Numbered from the stretch's first letter, positions 9,463 through 18,928 are shown. The stretch is DNA of 54,609 nt from an uncultured Granulosicoccaceae bacterium (GCA_937957915.1 CALGNZ010000149.1:1-54609), one strand, 5' to 3'. Notes: generated from the sequence alone by a model not told the origin. Numbers and translations: made by a program.

Positions 9463-10722
9463 TTACAAGCCAGGCAATGAGTCAAACGGCAATACCGTTA
9501 CCGTCTCACCGATAGCGGCGCCGCTTGAGAATTGAGGCAGACAAATAAAACAATTCGCCTGACTAACTGACGATAAAACATGTGAGTCCTGCAGTCCTGT
9601 CGTTGCAACGCTCAGTTGCTGTTGGTTTGCGCTGAGCCATCCACGTTGAAACTCGAATCGTCCTTTTTCTTTCTTTAATTCTGATGTGCAGGTTGCCTCG
9701 ACGGTGAGCGGCGGTGTGTATTGCTCACCACTGAATGCCTGCAAGGCGGGGATAACAAATTGCACGCAAGTCACCAGACTGGAAACCGGGTTACCGGGAA
9801 GGCCGAAATACAATGCACCGTTGTCCAGCTTGGCTGTCACCATGGGCTTGCCTGGTTTCATTGCTACTTTCCAGAATACCAACTCCCCGTTTTGACCGAT
9901 AACATCTTTAACATAGTCTGCCTGGCCAACCGATACTCCACCACTGGACAGAATGAAGTCGTAGTTGCGATGGTCATTTAATAATTGCTGCAGGCTAGAG
10001 GGGTCATCCCTGACGATACCCAGATCGTCCGGGTTAATTCCGCATCGCTTCAATAGTGCCGTGATTGATACACGGTTGCTGTCATAAATTTGGCCATTGC
10101 CGGGTGTGTCGTCGCTGGTGCAGAGTTCGTCGCCAGTAGAAAAAACACCAACTCGAGGTAATCTGGTAACTGATACGGTGCCGATACCTTGTGCGGCAAT
10201 CAATCCACAGTCGGATGGATTAAGCCGTTGCAGCCGGGATACTATCTTAGCGTTGACTGCAATATCATCTCCGGGGTTTCTGACATGCTGATGTCGACTC
10301 GGCGGTTGCATCACGGTCAGTGTTCCATTCGAGACTGTTGTGTTCTCCATGATAACGATGGTATCGGCGTCGTCAGGGATCTTCGCGCCAGTGGTGATGC
10401 TTATCGCTGTTCCAGCGGTCATTGTTCCGGTAAACGGATGTCCTGCAAGCGACTCGCCGACAACGTTAAGCGATGTTGATGCGGAGAGATCATCAAAACG
10501 TATGGCATAGCCGTCCATAGCCGAGTTGCGAAAGCGTGGAATCTGTTGCCGGGCAAAAATATCTTCGGCGCAGATCCGATCAACACTATCGAGTAGGGCG
10601 ACAGATTCTGTTTCTGATGTCGTCGAGACCAGATTAAGAATGGCGTTGCGCGCTTCGTCGATTGTCAGTGCAGCGTTGCCAGCATTAGTCGGTGGGTTTT
10701 TTTTATTGTCGCTCATATGCAT
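9463..10722 (-). CDS. moeA: Molybdopterin molybdenumtransferase MoeA
   Basis: Catalyses insertion of molybdate into adenylylated molybdopterin, the last common step of molybdenum cofactor synthesis. The 419-residue protein (E. coli 411) shows family segments ICAEDIFARQQIPRFRNSAMDGYAI (in part), VFSTGDEL, the nucleotide-type motif SSGGVSVGQADYVKD, KVAMKPGKPM and FGLPGNPVSS. Start choice lies between ATG 10722 and ATG 10716. It stands alone here; moaB is 6 kb away on the same strand, so the Mo-cofactor genes are scattered. Confidence 0.95.
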   Translation of the reverse strand: MHMSDNKKNPPTNAGNAALTIDEARNAILNLVSTTSETESVALLDSVDRICAEDIFARQQIPRFRNSAMDGYAIRFDDLSASTSLNVVGESLAGHPFTGTMTAGTAISITTGAKIPDDADTIVIMENTTVSNGTLTVMQPPSRHQHVRNPGDDIAVNAKIVSRLQRLNPSDCGLIAAQGIGTVSVTRLPRVGVFSTGDELCTSDDTPGNGQIYDSNRVSITALLKRCGINPDDLGIVRDDPSSLQQLLNDHRNYDFILSSGGVSVGQADYVKDVIGQNGELVFWKVAMKPGKPMVTAKLDNGALYFGLPGNPVSSLVTCVQFVIPALQAFSGEQYTPPLTVEATCTSELKKEKGRFEFQRGWLSANQQQLSVATTGLQDSHVLSSVSQANCFICLPQFSSGAAIGETVTVLPFDSLPGL

Positions 10723-11229
10723 GTCGTTGATAGCGTAGCTGGCAACTTAACTATAATCATGCTCGTATTACAACTCCCTCTGCAGTGCTCGATCAATTGT
10801 TGAAGTCTTAACCTTCACGGCTTCTGTATGGACTCTTTGACAGAATATGCCTGTGCAAATCGAGGTAAGGTCAGTGCAACAGAGCTTGTATCGTCCTTGT
10901 GGGCAATTAGGTGATCGTCTGGCAGGGTTCTGTTAGGTGAACTTATCGTGCACACGTTGTGACCGGGATGAGCCGGAGCAGGGTAATCGCTCATCATTAC
11001 ACCCGGGTTGATACCGGCCCGATTGAACGGTGTCGGCAAACGCATTTTCAGCATAGGCATGATGGCAGTACAGGGCATCGCAAGCAGGGTGGCGCAGAGC
11101 AGCAGGCGGGAGTGTTGTTCCGTATTATAAGAAAATAACGGTGCGCAAGGTCGTAATCAAACACTAAGCCGGCAGCAGTTAATCATCGAGTTGCACGTTA
11201 AAAAAAACAAAAATAAAACGGGATGCAGG
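10723..11229. other. Divergent moeA/xerD intergenic region
   Basis: Contains a minus-strand frame (10815-11078) whose upstream extension looks like a signal peptide but lacks a normal start codon. I see no convincing gene. Promoters for the divergent moeA and xerD should lie here. Confidence 0.35.
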
Positions 11230-12144
11230 ATGGCTCCATCAACAACACAAACTGGCAATCATGAGATGCTGGAGCGATTTCGCCATTACTTATGGCTTGA
11301 AAGAGGTCTGAGCGAAAACACGATTCAATCTTATTCGAGTGATCTTCGATTGTTCGCTAATTGGCTGCATGATCACGCGCTAACACTTAACGAGGCGACT
11401 GGCGAAAACGTTTTATCGTACCTGGCGGTGCGCGTGGAGCAGGGTAATAGCAACAGAACAACGGCAAGGTTGCTGTCTAGTCTAAAGCGATTTTACACCT
11501 TGCTGTGCCGCGAAGGCTTTATCAGTATCGATCCCACAGCGTTAGTAGATGCCCCAAAAACCGGCAGACCACTGCCCGATACGTTGAGTGAGGCACAGAT
11601 AGAAAAGCTGCTGGCAGCTCCCGATCTTGATACCGCAGAAGGTGTGCGTGACCGAGCGATGCTGGAGCTCACCTACTCCAGTGGTCTGCGTGTCAGTGAG
11701 CTGATTAGTCTGAGGGTACAGCAGCTCAACCTTTCAGCTGCTGTTTTGCGCGTTGTTGGTAAAGGTAATAAGGAGCGTATGCTGCCGATCGGCGACCTGG
11801 CAGTCGAACAGCTGGAATATTATTTGCAGTCGGCGCGGCTTGAGCTGCTAAAAACCAGAGAGGGCACCGATTTTCTTTTTGTTACTCGGCGTGGTGCCGG
11901 TCTGACGCGGCAGGCGTTTTGGTACCGAGTAAAAAAATATGCGCTGGAAGCCGGTATTCGGGGTGCTCTGTCCCCACATACATTGAGGCATGCATTTGCT
12001 ACACATCTGGTTAATAATGAGGCAGACCTTCGTGTGGTGCAGATGCTGCTTGGTCACAGTAGTATCTCGACTACGCAGATTTATACCCATGTGGCGGCCG
12101 AGAGATTGAAATCACTTCACTCGGAACACCATCCCCGCGGTTAG
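11230..12144 (+). CDS. xerD: Site-specific tyrosine recombinase XerD
   Basis: Tyrosine recombinase that acts with XerC at dif to resolve chromosome dimers during division, under FtsK control. From the ATG at 11230 (GCAGG ribosome site just upstream) the product is 304 residues (E. coli 298). All catalytic residues are visible: Arg154, Lys178, His250, Arg253, His276 and nucleophile Tyr285. The SAM-like N-terminal core-binding domain covers about residues 12-100. The downstream partner dsbC is the usual gammaproteobacterial neighbour, although here a repeat array separates them. An upstream TTG start at 11191 would add 13 Lys-rich residues and seems unlikely. The stop codon lies inside the first copy of the following repeat. 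Confidence 0.95.
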   Translation: MAPSTTQTGNHEMLERFRHYLWLERGLSENTIQSYSSDLRLFANWLHDHALTLNEATGENVLSYLAVRVEQGNSNRTTARLLSSLKRFYTLLCREGFISIDPTALVDAPKTGRPLPDTLSEAQIEKLLAAPDLDTAEGVRDRAMLELTYSSGLRVSELISLRVQQLNLSAAVLRVVGKGNKERMLPIGDLAVEQLEYYLQSARLELLKTREGTDFLFVTRRGAGLTRQAFWYRVKKYALEAGIRGALSPHTLRHAFATHLVNNEADLRVVQMLLGHSSISTTQIYTHVAAERLKSLHSEHHPRG

Positions 12145-12306
12145 GACGCAACGGTGGTTAGGACGCAACGGTGGTTAGGACGCAACGGTGGTTAGGACGC
12201 AACGGTGGTTAGGGCGCACGTGGTTCGGACGCACGTGGTTCAGACACAACGGCGGTTAGGACGCAACCGTGGTTAGGAAGTAATGGTGGTTTACATGGAA
12301 TGTTGG
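12141..12306. repeat. 17-bp tandem repeat array after xerD
   Basis: Unit TTAGGACGCAACGGTGG. Four perfect copies start at 12141, 12158, 12175 and 12192. Two shortened 15-bp copies (12209, 12224) and three diverged 17-bp copies (12239, 12256, 12273) follow, then a barely recognisable tenth at 12290. The first copy supplies the TAG stop of xerD. Degeneration increases away from xerD, as expected if the array grows at the gene-proximal end. Confidence 0.9.
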
Positions 12307-12580
12307 TTAACACAGATAGTAGGCAACAGACGGTACCGTGGTGAGTTAAAGGTACCGGGGGCTCATGGCATCAACTGGCAGATTCGGACGTTATATTGGT
12401 ACCGTCAGGATTGTTCCCGGCAATGGTGACCTGAAACGGCTGAACCGTCCCCGGTCAATGCGGTCTATGAGATACGGGCTCGTGGCAGAATTGTCTAACG
12501 ACAGACGGCCAGGCACTCTTTTCGGACAAACCCGGCGTGAAATCTGATGTCGGTCACAACCTGAGTACACAGGAACAGGC
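12307..12580. other. Spacer between repeat array and dsbC
   Basis: No coding frame or clear terminator is visible. It probably carries the dsbC promoter. A GGTACCG motif occurs at 12333 and again near 12351, suggesting further decayed repeats. Confidence 0.3.
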
Positions 12581-13327
12581 ATGAAATTAAATCGAATTCT
12601 GGCTTCACTCTGCATTTGTTGCATCGCCGGTATGGCAACGGCTCAGGATGAAAAGACTCCCGAACAGCAATTGCGTGAATCGCTCGCCGAGTTGGCACCT
12701 GATTTACCCGTCACCGCCATAGCGGAGTCGCCATTGCCGGGTGTTTATGAGGTGGTCAGCGAAGGGCAGATCTACTATCTGACGCCAGATGGGCGGTTTA
12801 TGGTTGAAGGAAGCATTATTGACCTGGAAAATCGTGTGAATCTAAGCGAGCAGCGTCGCGGCAATCTGCAACTGGCGCTGATACACGAAGTGCCGGAAGA
12901 TCAGATGGTCGTGTTTAATAACGAATCAAACGATGCGACTCGATGGATAACCGTGTTTACCGATACGGATTGTGGCTTTTGCCAGAAACTGCACCGAGAG
13001 ATCGACATGATCACTGATGCAGACATTAAAGTCAGGTACCTGATGTTCCCGCGTGCGGGTATGGAATCCGCGTCATTTCGAGAGTTGCAAAGCGTGTGGT
13101 GTGCTGCTGATCAGCAAGAGGCAATGACCGCAGCGAAAACCGGTGGCTCGGTTGCGGAGGCTACTTGCGACAATCCCATTCAGTCTCATGTAGATCTGGC
13201 GGGCAGGGTTGGCCTGCGTGGAACGCCGCTTATCTATCTCGATGACGGAACCAAGATTCCTGGCTACAGACCGGCCAATGAGCTGATACAAATGATTAAC
13301 GATAGCGAACCAATGGCTATGAAATAA
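12581..13327 (+). CDS. dsbC: Thiol:disulfide interchange protein DsbC
   Basis: Periplasmic disulfide isomerase that corrects wrong disulfides and is kept reduced by DsbD. The 248-residue protein starts with a Sec signal peptide (cleavage near Ala21) and has an N-terminal dimerisation region (about 25-90) and a thioredoxin-fold domain with the active site CGFC at 131-134 (CGYC in E. coli). A cis-proline motif (RGTPLIYL) is present near the C-terminus, as is a second Cys pair as in DsbC. It follows xerD, the common arrangement. Confidence 0.93.
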   Translation: MKLNRILASLCICCIAGMATAQDEKTPEQQLRESLAELAPDLPVTAIAESPLPGVYEVVSEGQIYYLTPDGRFMVEGSIIDLENRVNLSEQRRGNLQLALIHEVPEDQMVVFNNESNDATRWITVFTDTDCGFCQKLHREIDMITDADIKVRYLMFPRAGMESASFRELQSVWCAADQQEAMTAAKTGGSVAEATCDNPIQSHVDLAGRVGLRGTPLIYLDDGTKIPGYRPANELIQMINDSEPMAMK

Positions 13328-13589
13328 CGGCCTGTTCGATAATAGCTGCTGACGCGCGCCGCAATCGACGGTGTGCGTTAGTAAAGTGCTACCTAAGCCG
13401 AAACCGGTGTCTCCAGTGCTGCAACAGCCGGAACCGCCAGCTGTACCTCTTTAAACCGCAGTGCCCGTCCTGTATCAAGTCAGTACGCATCACGGTGAGT
13501 TGAAGGTCTGGTCAGCCTTAAATCGATACCAGTTTGCAGGGCTCAAGCACATTCAATGCGAGGCAGGATATCGCAGATGATTTTCTGGC

Positions 13590-13805
13590 TCAGGCAATGA
13601 AATCGGGCAGTAAACTGCTGCGAAGCCTCGCGATCATATCTTTCAGCCGCAGCTTTCTTTTTTTCATTCGGCTGATTGTCAGCTGGTCTGTTCCGGGGCT
13701 GCAGGTTAGCAACGCGACATCCTTATCCAGTTCGGCGTGCTCATTTTCAAGCCTGATCAACAGCTGTTGGCGCTCCTGTCGTTCGATGTCGTCGATATTG
13801 CTCAT
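13590..13805 (-). CDS. YdcH family small protein (DUF465)
   Basis: A 71-residue, highly charged, helical protein. The segment MKKRKLRLKDMIARL matches the conserved KxxKLxLKDEIxxL signature of the YdcH/DUF465 family. These small cytoplasmic coiled-coil proteins have no settled function. It stands alone on the minus strand between dsbC and truD; the full family length is present. Confidence 0.75.
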   Translation of the reverse strand: MSNIDDIERQERQQLLIRLENEHAELDKDVALLTCSPGTDQLTISRMKKRKLRLKDMIARLRSSLLPDFIA

Positions 13806-14178
13806 TTAGTTACCGAGAAGGGGCTGGCGGACGCGAAGTTTAGGCCAGAAACCACAAAATTAATATCCCGGCACGGCGTTCGCGATGATAAAACGCTGTC
13901 GATCGTACCGGGTCGTTGCCATTCGTACGTGCTTGCTGATTACATGTACCTGCGCTTTTAAAACCGCGGCTCGCTGTGCGTGTGTGAGTCATTGCGTTTC
14001 AATCAGTGCAATAGTCGTTGCATCAGCCAGGCGCTTCTCTTTGCTCTAGCATTGCTCTAGTCATTGCTCTAGTCATTGCCCTAGTCATTGCGCGGGGTAG
14101 CTGCAAAGTGGTTTACTATTGCTCATTTTGCTTCCAGCGTCCACAAACCCGTGTGATTGCCGCAACACTCAGGTCCAA
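13806..14178. other. Gap before truD
   Basis: No gene is visible in the 373 bases. The notable content is the short tandem repeat listed separately. The truD promoter should be here but no clear consensus was found. Confidence 0.35.
14041..14092. repeat. 12-bp tandem repeat upstream of truD
   Basis: Four near-identical copies of TTGCTCTAGTCA (11-12 bp each), with CCCTAG in the fourth, followed by a decayed TTGC start. The array lies about 90 bases upstream of the truD ATG. It is one of several such short duplications in the window. Confidence 0.8.
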
Positions 14179-15204
14179 ATGAATTTTAACTCACCTCGAA
14201 CTATCGGCGCTGATCAGTTGCCGACGGCTCGATTCAAGACAGTACCGGAGGATTTCGTTGTCGATGAAATTCTTGGTTTCGAACCCTCAGGACAAGGGGA
14301 GCATATCTGGATTCAGGTTCGAAAAACGGGATGCAACACACGGGATCTTGTAGATAAATTTGCAGACATTACCGGGGTGGCGTCTCGCGACATTGGATAC
14401 TCGGGTTTAAAGGACAAGAATGCAGTGACCACGCAATGGTTTAGCATTCGCCAGCCTTTGCAGGCCACGTTGCCAGCAGAGGTTGGTCATATTGATGGCA
14501 TAGAGTTACTGCGAACCGAGCGCAGTGACCGAAAACTTCGCACTGGCAGTCACCGAAGCAATCGGTTCGTTATTGTGTTAAGAGAACTAACCGGTGATCG
14601 TCAACCGGTCGAAGTACAGATAAATAAAGTTGTACAGCATGGTTTTCCAAATTACTTCGGCCATCAACGATTTGGCCATGACGGTCGCAACCTTATTGCA
14701 GCCCGGTCAATGTTTCAAAGTAAGCGCAAAAAGGTTACCCGATTTAAGCGTGGCCTCTATTTGTCTTCCGCGAGGTCCTGGCTTTTTAACCAGGTTCTGG
14801 CACGGCGTGTTGAAGAAGATAGCTGGTTAACTGTGCACACCGGCGATGTTTGCATGCTCGACGGCAGTCGCAGTGTTTTTCAGGCCGATGATTCGCAAGC
14901 TGGTTTGCAGGCGCGCCATGATGAGCACGATCTTCATCTGACCGGCCCATTGGCAGGCAGCGGCGAAAGCCTTGCCTCTTTTGACATACTTGAGCTAGAG
15001 CAACAATGTATGCAGGAAGAAACCATTTTAGTTAATGGTTTGATCAGCGCAGGGCTAAAACAAGAGCGCCGAGCATTGCGGGCGCTTGCTGAAGGTCTGC
15101 AATTTGAATGGGTTGATGAGCAGACACTGCGGTTAAGTTTTAGTTTGGCACGTGGTGTTTACGCAACTGCTTTGCTGCAGGAGTTAGTTGAAATTGTAGA
15201 ATAG
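14179..15204 (+). CDS. truD: tRNA pseudouridine(13) synthase TruD
   Basis: Converts U13 to pseudouridine in tRNA-Glu. The ATG at 14179 gives 341 residues (E. coli 349). The family catalytic motif GLKDKNAVTTQ occupies residues 76-86, with catalytic Asp79. The TRUD insertion domain follows (GNRFGHDGRN-type segment seen here as QRFGHDGRN). The frame is open 60 bases further upstream, but that extension is not conserved-looking. In many genomes truD joins ispF and surE; here it stands between the YdcH-like gene and djlA. Confidence 0.94.
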   Translation: MNFNSPRTIGADQLPTARFKTVPEDFVVDEILGFEPSGQGEHIWIQVRKTGCNTRDLVDKFADITGVASRDIGYSGLKDKNAVTTQWFSIRQPLQATLPAEVGHIDGIELLRTERSDRKLRTGSHRSNRFVIVLRELTGDRQPVEVQINKVVQHGFPNYFGHQRFGHDGRNLIAARSMFQSKRKKVTRFKRGLYLSSARSWLFNQVLARRVEEDSWLTVHTGDVCMLDGSRSVFQADDSQAGLQARHDEHDLHLTGPLAGSGESLASFDILELEQQCMQEETILVNGLISAGLKQERRALRALAEGLQFEWVDEQTLRLSFSLARGVYATALLQELVEIVE

Positions 15205-15320
15205 TTGCTCGCTACACCAGGTGATTGCCACCGATTGTCCGCTTGCAAAAAGTTCTGTTGCGTACAGCTCTGTTTTACACAAATTTCAAACTCGAGGCGC
15301 TATGAATAAAGAGATAGAGA

Positions 15321-16145
15321 ATGAATTGGTGGGGTAAGCTTCTTGGCGGTGCTTTTGGTTTTTTAATTGGGGGGCCGATAGGTGGATTGATCGGTGCTGT
15401 GCTTGGCCACAACTTTGATGCCGGGCTCAAGCGTTTAAACCATGAAAGCGATGAAGATATGTCGCCCGGAGCGCAGGAACGCGTTCAGGCAACTTTTTTT
15501 ACCGCCACATTTGCCACTATGGGTCATCTGGCCAAGGCTGATGGCAAGGTCACCCGTGATGAAATAAGAATGGCCGAGAGTGTGATGAGCCAGATGCAGT
15601 TAACGCCAGAACAAAAGCGTGTTGCAATCGATTTATTTCAACAGGGAAAAGATCCATCCTACGATGTAAAAGCGGTAGTCGAACAGTTTCGTATAGAGTG
15701 TCGCAGGCGCACGAACCTGATGCGTATGTTTGTCGAAATACAACTGCATGCTGTGTATGCCGATGGCACATTGCACCCTGCTGAAGAGAAGTTGCTGGGG
15801 GAAATTTGCGATACCCTGAAATTTCCGAAATTCATGCTGCGCCAAATGGAGATACTGGTGCGTGCGGGCAGGCACTCCGGGCCAGCTGGAGATAGCGGCA
15901 ATCAAGGCAGAAGGCCGGCTCAGTCTGCAGGTCTTTCCCTGTCCGAGGCCTACCAGTTACTGGGTATAGACAAAACAGCGGATAAAGCGGTGGCCAAGCG
16001 CGCTTATCGGAAGCTGATGAGCCAGCACCATCCAGATAAGCTGGTGGCGAAAGGCTTGCCTCCCGAAATGATAAAAATCGCGACTGAAAAAACGCAGGCA
16101 ATTAAGGCCGCATACGATCTGGTTAAAGAGCGCCGCGGCTGGTAA
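15321..16145 (+). CDS. djlA: Co-chaperone DjlA
   Basis: Membrane-anchored DnaJ-like co-chaperone for DnaK. The 274-residue product (E. coli 271) has one glycine-rich N-terminal membrane segment (about 7-27), a central TerB-like helical domain (about 50-180) and a C-terminal J domain (about 205-270) with the essential HPD in SQHHPDKL. A low-complexity Gly/Ser linker joins the last two. Order and length match DjlA exactly. It probably forms its own transcription unit downstream of truD. Confidence 0.94.
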   Translation: MNWWGKLLGGAFGFLIGGPIGGLIGAVLGHNFDAGLKRLNHESDEDMSPGAQERVQATFFTATFATMGHLAKADGKVTRDEIRMAESVMSQMQLTPEQKRVAIDLFQQGKDPSYDVKAVVEQFRIECRRRTNLMRMFVEIQLHAVYADGTLHPAEEKLLGEICDTLKFPKFMLRQMEILVRAGRHSGPAGDSGNQGRRPAQSAGLSLSEAYQLLGIDKTADKAVAKRAYRKLMSQHHPDKLVAKGLPPEMIKIATEKTQAIKAAYDLVKERRGW

Positions 16146-16316
16146 CCCGGGCGGAGTTTCAGCTAACAAATTTATAAACGCCCGATGTTTCAGGGTTTAA
16201 AAATTTTCGGGCGCATATTAAAGTGACCGGGCTTGTTAGCTGCGAGAACACGCAGTACGCGCCAGGGCGTAATCTTCTGCTCGTGTATCCTGTCGGGTGC
16301 AGCTGATCAGGAAACG

Positions 16317-16835
16317 CTACTCTTTCAGCCGGGGCATCAGCATAACCAGATTGCAGGGGCGGGTGCGATTGTCCAGTTGTTCGGAAATTAGTGCCGTCCA
16401 TGCGGTTTTGCAGGCGCCTGGAGATCCCGGTAGTACAAACAGATAGGTCGCGTTGGCAACGCCGGCCAATGCTCTTGATTGCAGGGTTGAGGTTTTAATG
16501 TCCTCATAAGACAGCACTCTGAACATTTCGCCAAAGCCCTCAATCTCTTTGTCGAGCAAAGGTGCAATGGCCTCCGGTGTACCGTCGCGTCCGGTAACCC
16601 CGGTGCCACCGGTACTTAGCACGACATCAATTGTGGCATCGGCGATCCAGCTGCTAACCGCCGCCCGAATCTGATAAATATCGTCTTTGACAATGGTTTT
16701 GTCGACACACTGGTGGCCGGTGTCTTCGACTGCCTGCCTGAGCCAGTTGCCCGATTTGTCATCGGATTCTGTGCGGGAATCGGAAACAGTCAGGACAGCG
16801 ATATTTAGTGACTTGAATTGAGCGGGTTCACTCAT
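16317..16835 (-). CDS. moaB: Molybdenum cofactor biosynthesis protein B
   Basis: MoaB/MogA-fold protein that binds molybdopterin; in bacteria MogA adenylylates molybdopterin, and MoaB's exact role is less certain. The 172-residue protein shows the fold's signatures TVSDSRTxxxDKSG, the glycine-rich binding loop [16 protein letters not shown] and [12 protein letters not shown]. It resembles E. coli MoaB (170 residues) in length and sequence. It is not linked to moaA or moeA. It converges with djlA. Confidence 0.92.
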   Translation of the reverse strand: MSEPAQFKSLNIAVLTVSDSRTESDDKSGNWLRQAVEDTGHQCVDKTIVKDDIYQIRAAVSSWIADATIDVVLSTGGTGVTGRDGTPEAIAPLLDKEIEGFGEMFRVLSYEDIKTSTLQSRALAGVANATYLFVLPGSPGACKTAWTALISEQLDNRTRPCNLVMLMPRLKE

Positions 16836-17017
16836 AAGCAGGATCCAAACGTAAGTGTAGGGGGATTGTGTTTATATTAACTGGATGTGTAGGAGTCCAG
16901 TATGCCGGGCAGAGCCTCTGCTACTGGACTTCTGCCACGCAGACTCCCAGTCTACTGTATTATTCCGGATCTGCGTATTGCGCAAACACTGTCATCACTA
17001 CGAGATCACCTTTAGCT

Positions 17018-18049
17018 ATGTCCGAGCGTCTGCAAAAACTAATGGCGCGAGCCGGATTGGGTTCGCGACGCTCGCTGGAAGCGGATATAACCGGAGGTGA
17101 GGTTTATCTGAATGCGCAGTTGGCAAAGCTCGGAGATCGGGCCCAGGTGGGCGACAGAATTCGCTATGGTCTGCGCCGTTATCGAGTGGTTTTATCATCT
17201 AGTCCGGATTTCCGTTTAATCGCCTACCACAAGCCGGAGGGTCGGGTCACCACGCGCTCTGACGAGCAAAACCGCCCAACCGTATTCGAACACCTGCCCC
17301 GGCTTAAAGACTCGCGGTGGATCGCCGTTGGCAGGCTGGATATCAATACCAGTGGTCTGTTGTTGTTTACCACCAGTGGTGATCTTGCACACAAGCTCAT
17401 GCACCCTTCTTCAGAAATAGAACGCGAGTATTCCTGTCGGATACGCGGGCCGGTCAGCGAAGAGCATTTAAAAGCGCTGCAGGAAGGCGTTGAGCTTGAT
17501 GATGGGCCAGCCAAATTTCAACGCTGCTGGTTCGATGGTGGAACCGAAAATAATCAGTGGTACCGAGTGGTTCTCAGTGAAGGTCGAAATCGTGAAGTGC
17601 GGAGGATGTGGACAGCGCTCGGGTATCAGGTGAGTCGACTTATCCGGGTGCGCTATGGGCCGGTTGAACTGCCAGCGTATGTTCGAGCCGGTAAGTTCGT
17701 TGATGTCGACGATAATCTGGTCACCGAGTTGCAGAAGATGACCGGCCTGACTCCGAAAAAAACCAGTCCCCGCAAGCAAGCTCGCGGTGAGCCTGCCATG
17801 GATGAGCGCAGTGACAGTCGTGGAGAGCCCCGTGGCGGAAAAGACAGCAAAGCGCGGCATACCGGCGGTCGACCAGCTCGGGAGAAGCCGGGCTTCGAAT
17901 CCCCGGATTCGACATCTGAACTAAAACTTGTGCCTGAAACAGCACCTCGCAGCCGCGGGCGCAAGCCTGGTGGTCCAGGTCGCAGTTCGCCGCGTGGCAA
18001 CGCGCGGGCAGGAGCAGGTGGTGGGCGCCGGCGGGTAGGTCGGCGTTAG
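17018..18049 (+). CDS. rluB: 23S rRNA pseudouridine(2605) synthase RluB
   Basis: Makes pseudouridine 2605 in 23S rRNA. From ATG 17018 the protein is 343 residues. It has an N-terminal S4 RNA-binding domain (MSERLQKLMARAGLGSRRSLE), the RsuA/RluB catalytic motif GRLDINTSGLLLFTTSGDLA with the catalytic Asp, and the NREVRRMWTALGYQVSRLIRVRYGP block. A long tail of about 100 residues rich in Arg, Gly, Pro and Lys follows, as in many RluB proteins, and probably binds rRNA non-specifically. The open frame upstream (to 16868) is not protein-like. Confidence 0.93.
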   Translation: MSERLQKLMARAGLGSRRSLEADITGGEVYLNAQLAKLGDRAQVGDRIRYGLRRYRVVLSSSPDFRLIAYHKPEGRVTTRSDEQNRPTVFEHLPRLKDSRWIAVGRLDINTSGLLLFTTSGDLAHKLMHPSSEIEREYSCRIRGPVSEEHLKALQEGVELDDGPAKFQRCWFDGGTENNQWYRVVLSEGRNREVRRMWTALGYQVSRLIRVRYGPVELPAYVRAGKFVDVDDNLVTELQKMTGLTPKKTSPRKQARGEPAMDERSDSRGEPRGGKDSKARHTGGRPAREKPGFESPDSTSELKLVPETAPRSRGRKPGGPGRSSPRGNARAGAGGGRRRVGRR

Positions 18050-18344
18050 AGGGGAGATGCCCGTGGCAGGTTTAGTGTGTTTTCCAATGGGTTTGCAAGT
18101 AGGGCATCTCTGCCTGGCAGTGCTCTGTGCGCTATCCATGGCGCGCCGACCTACTCCCTCGATCAATCTCAAAACTGATTAAACGCAGGTAGAGCAGGGC
18201 AAGAGTGCAGCTGCAATTGCTCGCTTGTTATCGATCAGTGTCGTGACATTTGAACAACTAACAATGTGCTTTAAATGATTGTCCTGAAGTATGCACAAGG
18301 CAGGGCCGCTTTCCAGGTTCGGTAATTCGGGGTACGCAGCAGGC
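18050..18344. other. Gap between rluB and the tRNA-Ser terminator
   Basis: No gene is seen. Arms GAGATGCCC (18054-18062) and GGGCATCTC (18102-18110) form a perfect 9-bp pairing around a 39-base interior, directly after rluB, and could fold in its transcript. There is no T-run. Confidence 0.35.
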
Positions 18345-18374
18345 AAAAAAAAGCCCAACTGCAAACAGCTGGGC
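18345..18374 (-). terminator. Rho-independent terminator of tRNA-Ser
   Basis: Read on the minus strand, a 9-bp stem (GCCCAGCTG/CAGTTGGGC, loop TTTG) is followed by a run of eight T residues. It begins a few bases after the tRNA CCA end and clearly terminates the tRNA transcript. Confidence 0.9.
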
Positions 18375-18380
18375 GATTTT

Positions 18381-18470
18381 TGGCGGAGAGAGAGGGATTC
18401 GAACCCTCGATACGCGTAAACGTATACACACTTTCCAGGCGTGCTCCTTCAGCCACTCGGACACCTCTCC
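18381..18470 (-). tRNA. tRNA-Ser (anticodon GGA)
   Basis: A 90-base type II tRNA with encoded CCA. The acceptor arms pair over 7 bp (GGAGAGG with TCTCTCC). The D-arm region is GTGGCTGAAGGAGC, the anticodon loop CTGGAAA gives anticodon GGA, there is a long variable arm with a TACG/CGTA-type stem, and the T arm is GAGGGTTCGAATCCCTC. It decodes UCC and UCU serine codons. Confidence 0.97.
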
Positions 18471-18595
18471 GGAACCTGGTTGAAACCGGGCCTTGCGGCA
18501 CCAGCATCATTTAATAGTTACCACTTAATACAACGATTTCCTTAACTGATTATAGTACTACTTTGCTGCTGTTTGCGTTGCCAGTTACTGAACTG

Positions 18596-18928
18596 CTATT
18601 TTCCGTCACTGCCCCTGGGGGTGTAAATAGGTGACGGGAAAGAGGCGACGTTGTCGGCCATCTCTGCAATTTTTGGTGTGCCGCGCTTTTCAACCTCGTC
18701 AATTCGGATGACAGCATGCATTGGAATGATTGTGCGGGCGACGCCTTCGAACTCACTCTTCAGCTTTTCTTCCGATGGATCGACGACGACTGTCGTGTGC
18801 TCATCGAACAGCAAATCTTCCAGTACCACGAAGCCGTAGAGCTCGCCCTGAAAAGCATCTTTAGCGTACAGTTCATAAATCTTGTCCTGGCTGACAAATC
18901 GTACGCGATAAACGTGTTCTTTCGGCAT
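18596..18928 (-). CDS. DUF1820 family protein
   Basis: A 110-residue soluble protein. The N-terminus (VYRVRFVSQDKIYELYAKD) and the segment GELYGFVVLEDLLF followed by PSEEKLKSEFEGV and the MHAVIRIDEVEKRGTPKI block are characteristic of the gammaproteobacterial DUF1820 family (about 105-115 residues). The function is unknown. It lies alone upstream of the tRNA gene on the same strand. Confidence 0.8.
   Translation of the reverse strand: MPKEHVYRVRFVSQDKIYELYAKDAFQGELYGFVVLEDLLFDEHTTVVVDPSEEKLKSEFEGVARTIIPMHAVIRIDEVEKRGTPKIAEMADNVASFPSPIYTPRGSDGK

Noticed and set aside
10815..11078. Minus-strand frame of 87 codons with a hydrophobic, signal-like upstream part (LLLCATLLAMPCTAI)
   Set aside because: The signal-like part has no ATG, GTG or TTG before it, no ribosome site is visible, and the rest resembles no known family. 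A decayed gene is possible but not supported.
12141..12306. CRISPR array
   Set aside because: Units are 17 bp, directly adjacent with no spacers, and there are no cas genes; it is a plain tandem repeat.
12365..12547. 60-codon frame before dsbC
   Set aside because: Arg-rich, without a ribosome site or family features, and lying in a region of decayed repeats.
12307..12580. dif recombination site near xerD
   Set aside because: No 28-bp sequence with paired XerC/XerD arms was found; dif is normally at the terminus and not linked to xerD.
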